Below are positions 58,865 through 64,000 of a stretch of 64,000 nucleotides of DNA, in pieces. Where the stretch lies: assembly GCA_038746605.1 (NCBI GenBank), contig JBCDKM010000004.1, positions 1-64,000 on the forward strand, given 5' to 3'. This DNA is from Rubricoccus sp038746605. GTDB taxonomy: Bacteria > Bacteroidota > Rhodothermia > Rhodothermales > Rubricoccaceae. The stretch's first letter is position 1. Each line of letters opens with the position of its first letter. A program made the position numbers and the translations under genes. Below the pieces are notes generated by a model. That model was not told where the DNA came from and made no database searches. It saw only the letters and a list, made by a program, of their open reading frames with translations.

Positions 58865-60784
58865 CTATGGGCACTGCCAGGCGTAGGGCGCGACCTCCTG
58901 AAGGATGTGGTTGGCCGCGTCTCCGCGCCACCTGTAGTTGGCATAGTCGTAGCCAAAGACGCCCTCTGTGGATTCATACATTCGGACGAAGGCGGCACGC
59001 TGATGGCTGGAGTAGACCAGAGGGAAAGAGGAGCCCAGTGTGATCATGCGGTCCTCGTAAGGCCCCAGCCACTCTTCGGAATTAAAGAAGCGGTTGAACG
59101 GAGACCGAACCCAGATGTCCGGCTGCTGGATGAGGGGCTGCCGTTCTTCACGGGAGCAGTACGACTCTCGTCTCGGTTCGGGCACCTGCTCATACCAGTG
59201 CACCACCAGCTTGAATCCATCTCGCCTACCGTCCTCACGCTGGTAGCGACAGGTTGCTTCTCCCTCCACTTCCCCACTATAGCCGTCTTCCTCCCGTTTG
59301 ATCTGACCCGGAGGTGTGTCTGGGTCGAACAGGTACGTGGTGTCTACTAACTCGAACCAGCGCGGAGGCTCGGGACACGTGACGAAGCCGTCTACTGCTG
59401 CTGCCGAAGGACTGGGCGCGGCGGTGCATGCGGAGATCGCGGGCGTGATCTCGCGCTCGAACGCGTCCACGTTGTCGGTGGCCCGGGCAGCGTCAATGCA
59501 GAGGTTGCCGGGATCAAGCGTTGGTGGGAGGGTGGCCCGAGCATCTGCGAGGGCCTGGCGAGCGCCGTTCTCATCGCAGGCGCCGAGGGCCCTACGGCCT
59601 CTTGCGAGCGTGCTCGCGAGGGCGTACTCGTCTCGGCCCGGTACGTTGATGTCACGCAGACTGTAGTACGTCCCCACAAGATCATTGTAGGTCTGGACCG
59701 ACGTGCCCCAGCAGCCGTTGCTGCCAGCGAGCGAGAGGCGGAGGTCCGCGTCGGTCAAGCGCTCTTGCTCCTCCGAGAGCACACCCACGAGCAGTGACAC
59801 GCTTCGATTAATCGGAGTGCTCGCCAAGACTCCGGGCTCGCGGCTGACGAGTGTCATCGCGGTGCGCATCCGAGCCACATCGCAGTGATCCAGCGCGCGC
59901 CTCGCATCGCGTAGATGCGCGCCCACACGCTGCTGCGTGGCGTCCATCTGAGGCCGAGACGTCTCGATCTCGCCTCTCAGAGCCTCGAGGTCTGCCAGGA
60001 TGCGATCCGAGAGGAGATAGTCGCCTCGAGCTCGGAGAAAGTCTCCCACATCACGCGCTTGCGAGTCGAGATAGGGCCTAGGATTGAATGCGAGCAAGTC
60101 TGCTTCCGAGGTGATGGGCTGGCCGACCATTGCCTGAGAGGCGCGCATCATTTCTGTGACGGCGCCGGGTCGCCGCTGGCGGACCATCGCGCGGGCGGCA
60201 TCCGCTAGCTGAGCGGAGGCGTTCCACTGGCAGTTGGCGCCGAACTGGCGTGCGAGGTCCCCGTGGATCTGGAGAGATGTTTGGAAGCTGAGCGTCCGTT
60301 GGCCTCCCAGGGCGTCGTACCCATCGCGCACGGCCTTGCCTCCTGCGCCGAGATCGTCCAGAATGGCGCTGCCGATGGAGAGCTTGGCGAGGACCTGCGA
60401 GCCTAGCATGTCCTCCGGGCCGAGGCCGGTGGCGTTGCGAAGGTCGAACGCAAAGCTGGCCCAATCGTCTGTGGCCTTGGCGAGAGCGATGATCCGTAGA
60501 GCCTGCTCGCGCGTCTCGGGATCTCGAAGGCATTCAGCAGCACCCTTGAGTGCTGCGACGCGCACGTCGCTCGTTACTTCCTCTCGGCCGAGCGCGACCG
60601 CAGCAGGCGATGTCTCGGGGAATCCTGCCAATACCAGCAGCGTGCCGTATTTGACAACGTTGTCGAACGGGACCTGGGTGATCTCACGCTCGATGGTGAG
60701 GTGGCAGTTGTCACCGAACAGAGGCTGGGCTGGCGCGGCCAGGGGGATGAAGAGAAGCGTCAGGGAGAGGAAGCGACGTGCCAT
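58865..60784 (-). CDS. Large secreted protein of unknown function
   Basis: 639 residues. Signal peptide MARRFLSLTLLFIPLAAPAQ; the start is set there although the frame is open farther upstream. The first half is helical with regularly spaced Ala/Leu and scattered Cys, the second half has Cys-containing beta-like segments (YSGEVEGEATCRYQREDGRR, ANHILQEVAPYAWQCP). No T9SS sorting domain or known fold was seen. A canonical -7 box TACGTTTG lies 24 bases before the start. The 138-base gap to the next gene at 58726 is empty. Confidence 0.75.
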   Translation of the reverse strand: MARRFLSLTLLFIPLAAPAQPLFGDNCHLTIEREITQVPFDNVVKYGTLLVLAGFPETSPAAVALGREEVTSDVRVAALKGAAECLRDPETREQALRIIALAKATDDWASFAFDLRNATGLGPEDMLGSQVLAKLSIGSAILDDLGAGGKAVRDGYDALGGQRTLSFQTSLQIHGDLARQFGANCQWNASAQLADAARAMVRQRRPGAVTEMMRASQAMVGQPITSEADLLAFNPRPYLDSQARDVGDFLRARGDYLLSDRILADLEALRGEIETSRPQMDATQQRVGAHLRDARRALDHCDVARMRTAMTLVSREPGVLASTPINRSVSLLVGVLSEEQERLTDADLRLSLAGSNGCWGTSVQTYNDLVGTYYSLRDINVPGRDEYALASTLARGRRALGACDENGARQALADARATLPPTLDPGNLCIDAARATDNVDAFEREITPAISACTAAPSPSAAAVDGFVTCPEPPRWFELVDTTYLFDPDTPPGQIKREEDGYSGEVEGEATCRYQREDGRRDGFKLVVHWYEQVPEPRRESYCSREERQPLIQQPDIWVRSPFNRFFNSEEWLGPYEDRMITLGSSFPLVYSSHQRAAFVRMYESTEGVFGYDYANYRWRGDAANHILQEVAPYAWQCP

Positions 60785-60807
60785 CTGTCGGGTCTGTGAA
60801 GCGGACT

Positions 60808-60815
60808 CAAACGTA
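60808..60815 (-). promoter_or_regulatory. Bacteroidota-type -7 box
   Basis: TACGTTTG on the minus strand (60815-60808), an exact TAnnTTTG match ending 24 bases before the ATG of the secreted protein. Confidence 0.45.
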
Positions 60816-60998
60816 GGCATCAGGGTCGGAAATCCGTCTCCATCCGTTCCGGTGACTGCTGGATCTGTAGGTAGCGAGGGGTCTGACTTCCCCCTGTTCG
60901 CGACTCGAACCACCGAACTCTCGGGATGTACCGCGTGGTGGCAACCAGCCCATGCGACGGACACCCGGAGATCCGACGCGTCCTGCGACCGACTTCGC

Positions 60999-61018
60999 CC
61001 GCCTCGGCACCGAGGCGG
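60999..61018. repeat. Short palindromic repeat, copy 27
   Basis: CCGCCTCGGCACCGAGGCGG, six bases past the stop of the DinB-like gene (minus strand). Confidence 0.92.
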
Positions 61019-61024
61019 GAGGGG

Positions 61025-61468
61025 TTAGAACGGCTCGCGAAGGTGTGCGATGAGGTCCGTCACGGGCGGGGACCCGCCGGACTGGCGGATGGCGTGTGCG
61101 AGTTGGCCCCGGTGGTAGGCCCCGTGGAGCAGGAGATGGGTGAGGATGCCACGTGGCGTGTTCTCGAACGCGACCCCGCGCGAGTTCTCATAGCGGATCG
61201 GCGCGTCCAGATCAGGGCTGGAGGCGAGAGCATCCGCGAGGGCGCGCTCATTCTCCTCGATCCATTCCGCTGCCTCGTCTAGCGAAAGGTCCGGCCAGAC
61301 GGGCGTGATCGCGCGGCCTGTTGTGAGGCGTTCTGTCCAGACGCGCTGGGCGGCGAGGATGTGCGCGAGAAGACGCGTCGCGTCCTCCCCAGCGTCCGAT
61401 TGCCGGAGGGCGTCGAGCGTGCGGCGATTGGCGGCGTGGTCGTAGGCGAAGAGGGCGTCGAACTCCAT
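61025..61468 (-). CDS. DinB/YfiT-family protein
   Basis: 147 residues, four-helix bundle. Three metal-ligand His residues are seen: in LLAHILAAQRVWTERL, and two in THLLLHGAYHRGQLAHAIRQ. This fold includes damage-inducible DinB and thiol transferases such as bacillithiol S-transferase. It is the third gene of an operon, its ATG overlapping the DUF763 stop (TGATG). Confidence 0.9.
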   Translation of the reverse strand: MEFDALFAYDHAANRRTLDALRQSDAGEDATRLLAHILAAQRVWTERLTTGRAITPVWPDLSLDEAAEWIEENERALADALASSPDLDAPIRYENSRGVAFENTPRGILTHLLLHGAYHRGQLAHAIRQSGGSPPVTDLIAHLREPF

Positions 61469-62685
61469 CAGAAGAGGCTGAGTTGGTCGCCAGGGGTGGG
61501 CTCTGGGGGCGTCGCGAGGCCGTAGGCGGTGCGGCCGCCGTGCTGCCAGGACGTGTCGCGCTCGGTCTGGACGACCTCATCGAAATAGTCGCGGGGAGTG
61601 TAGCCGGTCTCCGTGCGCTTTGCGAGCCGGTGCAGACTGGCGATGGCCTTGCTCTTGTCGGGGTCGCCCATCTTCGCGCGCTGGACAGCCGTCCGCAACG
61701 TCTCGATGGTCTCGTCATAGACAGTCGTCGGGACGGGGAAGGGGCTGCCGCCTTTGCCACCGTGCGCGAAGGCGAACCGGGCGGGATCGCGGAAGCGCGT
61801 GGGCGTGCCGTGGACGACCTCGCTGACGAGCGCGAGCGACTGGAGCGTGCGCGGCCCGAGGCCCTTGAGGAGCAGGAGTTCTTCGAAGTCCGTCGTCTCC
61901 GTTTCCTGCGCGAGGTGCAGCACGGCGCCGAGGCGCTTGAGGTCCACGTCCTTCGCGCGGAGGCCGTAGCGTTTGGGCAGGTCCATCCGCGCGATCTCGT
62001 TTACGAGCGCCGTGACGCGTTCCTGGGCGACCTCCACGATGCCGGTCTGGGCCGCCTCGGCGCTCGCGTCGACGAGGTTGAGGATCTCGCCCTGGGTCTC
62101 GCCGCAAACGGCTGTGTGGGGCTCGCGGACGAAGGACGTGACGCCCGCCGAGTGCCAGTGGTAGCGGCGCGCGGTCTGGTCCTCGGGCTTCATGCCCTGC
62201 TGCACGACCGTCCAGGCCCCGCTGGCGGAGGCGACGAAGGCGTGGAGGTAGACCTGGAAGCCGTCCTGCACGGCGGTGTTGTCCACTTTGGCCGCGAGGC
62301 GGCTGGCTCGCGCGAGGGCGGTGCCGTCCACGCCGGTGCGGTCGGCGTAGCGGATGAGTTCGTCTGGCGTCTTGCGGGATCTGGCGCCCTTGCCGCCGCA
62401 GACGACGAGGCCGAGGGTTTGAGCGTGCGGGTTGAGCCCGGCCTTGAGCGCGCGCATCACGGCCGTCGTGACGCCGGAGGAGTTCCAGTCCATGCCGATG
62501 ACGGCGCCGAAGCTCTGGAACCAGAACGGGTCCGAGAGGCGGCTGAGGAAGCCCTCGGTGCCGTAGTCCTCCACGATGGCCTCGGTGACGGCGAGGCCGA
62601 GGCGTTTCATGCGGGAGAAGAGCCACGGCGGGATGCCGCCGCCCATGAGGTAGAGATCGGCGGTGCCGGAGCGTGTGGGGGTCAT
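61468..62685 (-). CDS. DUF763 protein
   Basis: 405 residues, the normal family length. RSGTADLYLMGGGIPPWLFS begins the domain, and FGAVIGMDWNSSGVTTAVMR and RYHWHSAGVTSFVREPHTAV are the conserved blocks. The segment ELLLLKGLGPRTLQSLALVS reads as a helix-hairpin-helix like the one in the next glycosylase, suggesting nucleic-acid contact. Function is unknown. ATG 62685 overlaps the stop of the glycosylase gene (ATGA), and its own stop overlaps the DinB-like gene. Confidence 0.92.
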   Translation of the reverse strand: MTPTRSGTADLYLMGGGIPPWLFSRMKRLGLAVTEAIVEDYGTEGFLSRLSDPFWFQSFGAVIGMDWNSSGVTTAVMRALKAGLNPHAQTLGLVVCGGKGARSRKTPDELIRYADRTGVDGTALARASRLAAKVDNTAVQDGFQVYLHAFVASASGAWTVVQQGMKPEDQTARRYHWHSAGVTSFVREPHTAVCGETQGEILNLVDASAEAAQTGIVEVAQERVTALVNEIARMDLPKRYGLRAKDVDLKRLGAVLHLAQETETTDFEELLLLKGLGPRTLQSLALVSEVVHGTPTRFRDPARFAFAHGGKGGSPFPVPTTVYDETIETLRTAVQRAKMGDPDKSKAIASLHRLAKRTETGYTPRDYFDEVVQTERDTSWQHGGRTAYGLATPPEPTPGDQLSLF

Positions 62686-63263
62686 CGCGCCAGTTCGCGC
62701 TGCCAGTCGGTCCATGCGAGGAGGTACCGGGTGCCGAGGGATCGGTTCGGGCGCCAAGCGCTGGCGATCTCGCGCATGCGGGCCTTCATTCCGGCGCCAG
62801 TCGCGAGGCCGTAGCGGGCGGCCATGGCCTTCTTGAGGTGATAATCGTCCAGGGGGATGACATCCTCGCGTCCGAGGGTCCAGATGAGAAGCACGTCTGC
62901 CGTCCATGCGCCGACGCCTTTCAACTGGAGAAGGGTGCGGCGGACGTCGGCGTCGTCCATCGCGGGCCAGTCTGGGGCGTGTTCGGAGAACCACTCGGCG
63001 GCGTGGGCGAGGGCGGCTTGCTTCTGGCCGGAGAGTTTGATTCCGGCGAGTCCGTCGCGCTCGAACGCGTCGAAGGTGCCGGGGGTGAGGCGGTCCTGCC
63101 CGGCGCGCTCTAGGGCCTTCGCGTAGGTCCGCTTGGTGCTGCGGGCGGGGTGTTGTTGCTCGACGAGGCAGCCGATGAGGTCGTGGAAGACATCGCCGGA
63201 GGGGTCCAGGATGGGGAGGGGGACGGTGGCCTCGATCTCGGCGAGGACGGGGTCGGTGAGCAC
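62682..63263 (-). CDS. DNA-3-methyladenine glycosylase II (AlkA/HhH-GPD)
   Basis: 193 residues, GTG start. The HhH-GPD fold shows VFHDLIGCLVEQQ near the start, the helix-hairpin-helix LLQLKGVGAWTADVLLIW, and the catalytic Asp in DVIPLDDYHLKKAM. It excises alkylated bases from DNA in base excision repair. It heads a three-gene operon with DUF763 and DinB-like genes (overlaps of four and five bases). Confidence 0.93.
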   Translation of the reverse strand: MLTDPVLAEIEATVPLPILDPSGDVFHDLIGCLVEQQHPARSTKRTYAKALERAGQDRLTPGTFDAFERDGLAGIKLSGQKQAALAHAAEWFSEHAPDWPAMDDADVRRTLLQLKGVGAWTADVLLIWTLGREDVIPLDDYHLKKAMAARYGLATGAGMKARMREIASAWRPNRSLGTRYLLAWTDWQRELAR

Positions 63264-63320
63264 GGGGGCGCGTGGGGGTGGGCGCGCCCTACCTCGTGCG
63301 GGTGGGCCGGGTTCGTGTCT

Positions 63321-63344
63321 GCCCGCCTCGGTGCCGAGGCGGGC
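63321..63344. repeat. Short palindromic repeat, copy 28
   Basis: A perfect 24-bp palindrome with arms GCCCGCCTCGG and CCGAGGCGGGC around TG, upstream of the glycosylase operon and after the last gene. Confidence 0.93.
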
Positions 63345-63371
63345 GTATCCCCCTGGGCTCGCGGCGCTCGG

Positions 63372-63404
63372 CCCGTCCCTCCTCGCGGGGCAAGAGGGGA
63401 CGGG
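63372..63404. repeat. Inverted repeat of the second family
   Basis: CCCGTCCC (63372-63379) pairs with GGGACGGG (63397-63404) and encloses TCCTCGCGGGGCAAGAGG. It shares the centre with 32343-32371. Confidence 0.6.
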
Positions 63405-63413
63405 GTGTCCGGG

Positions 63414-64000
63414 TTAGCGCTCCAGGAGGCCGAGGCGCTCGCGGAGTTGGGGGCGGTCTGCGAGTCCGATCTTGGCGACCTCGGCGAGTTCTCCGGCGTG
63501 GGCGCGGAGGCGGGCGACGGCATCGTCTCTGAGGGCGGTGGCGCGCTGGGCTTCGCCCGCTTCCTGGGTCTGAGCGTCCATCGCTGCGCGGGCGTCTTCG
63601 ACGGCATCGCGGGCTTTGCCGACGATGGTGGGGGTGAGGCCTCGGACGCCGTCGGCGAGGGTGGGATCGTCTTCGATGGCGCGATAGAAGGCGTCCGCAT
63701 CCGCGAGCAGCCGCGCCCGCTCGTCCGGCGTATTCCCGCTCAGCCCGAGCGCGTTGTACGCCGCAGAGCCCCGGCGGTGCGCCGCCCGTCCCAGCCGACG
63801 ATGCGCCGAGTACAGCGCCCGGAGGTCGGCCACGGCCTGCTGCGCCTTCTCCGTCGCCACGAACTGCTCGCCATACTCCCGCTGCTGGTCTGCGTCCAAC
63901 GCAGACACCTCCTCCACGAGCGCGAGCCCCGCGTCGAAGTGGCCAGGGTCGAACCCGAAGTCTGTCGTGAGCGTGGCGTTGATCCCTGCGTCATCCCGGG
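63414..64000 (-). CDS. Helical protein of unknown function (start outside window)
   Basis: The frame is open from the right edge to TAA at 63414-63416, giving 195 residues without the N-terminus. Visible text includes INATLTTDFGFDPGHFDAGL at the edge, NALGLSGNTPDERARLLADA, LADGVRGLTPTIVGKARDAV and a charged C-terminal helix ending RERLGLLER. It is rich in Ala, Arg and Glu and predicted helical, with no motif I recognise. Confidence 0.7.
   Translation of the reverse strand, partial: RDDAGINATLTTDFGFDPGHFDAGLALVEEVSALDADQQREYGEQFVATEKAQQAVADLRALYSAHRRLGRAAHRRGSAAYNALGLSGNTPDERARLLADADAFYRAIEDDPTLADGVRGLTPTIVGKARDAVEDARAAMDAQTQEAGEAQRATALRDDAVARLRAHAGELAEVAKIGLADRPQLRERLGLLER

Noticed and set aside
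1..64000. CRISPR array
   Set aside because: The interspersed palindromes are irregularly spaced by kilobases and have no regular spacers; no cas gene is present.

Overview
The window looks like chromosomal DNA of a high-GC member of the Bacteroidota/Rhodothermota branch (Rhodothermia-like, for example a Rubricoccaceae relative). The evidence is a C-terminal type IX secretion sorting domain, a BatA-type VWA protein, DUF2911 proteins, an enhancer-binding regulator overlapping an LptE-type lipoprotein gene, a PycTM/DUF5706 protein, A+T-poor third codon positions, and promoter-like TAnnTT boxes close to start codons. Genus-level placement is inference. Most genes are housekeeping or envelope functions in short, tightly overlapping operons on both strands.

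Layout. 1-9050: fbp (cut by the left edge), a membrane glutaredoxin-like protein, an antiporter with USP-like domains, a TetR regulator with a membrane partner, an SdhA/FrdA-like flavoprotein, riboflavin synthase, and a RelE/YefM-type toxin-antitoxin pair with a visible TGTACA operator. 9500-18420: miaB, a Tat-exported asparaginase, a pilin-like protein, the enhancer-binding regulator with lptE, a GT2 glycosyltransferase with an 11-C tract, a TPR protein and anmK. 18475-25274: an orphan ABC ATPase, unknown membrane and helical proteins, a CBS protein, hflX and a BatA-like protein. 25400-32910 is the most rearranged part: a frameshifted T9SS-secreted protein, uvrA, a two-gene secreted-protein cassette lying between two copies of the uvrA 3' end, a GT4 glycosyltransferase, an eleven-unit 21-bp tandem repeat, and two truncated genes meeting tail to tail. 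32947-42777: PlsC, a bile-acid/sodium symporter family protein, an APC transporter-USP fusion, another GT4, tandem DUF2911 genes, VanZ, an aldo/keto reductase and pgi.

42778-43482 has no gene. It holds a cluster of DnaA-box-like 9-mers followed by a GC-rich spacer, DnaA-trio-like triplets and an AT-rich stretch, and is a strong candidate for the chromosomal replication origin (oriC). To its right are ribD with an unknown partner, a second PlsC, tRNA-Gln, a sirtuin, a class A PBP, a SdiA-regulated-type lipoprotein, a very large metallophosphoesterase/outer-membrane-barrel fusion, an orphan PycTM protein, a SixA-unknown-HAD chain, two long unknown proteins, and a DNA-glycosylase/DUF763/DinB operon. 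The gene at the right edge is incomplete.

A palindromic repeat (consensus CCGCCTCGGTACCGAGGCGG, with a longer form) occurs about 28 times in 64 kb. It usually sits just after a stop codon, where it could act as a terminator or mRNA-stabilising hairpin. Five copies lie inside reading frames without breaking them, four of them read in the same frame as LG(T/A)E(A/V), comparable to the palindromic elements that invade Rickettsia genes.
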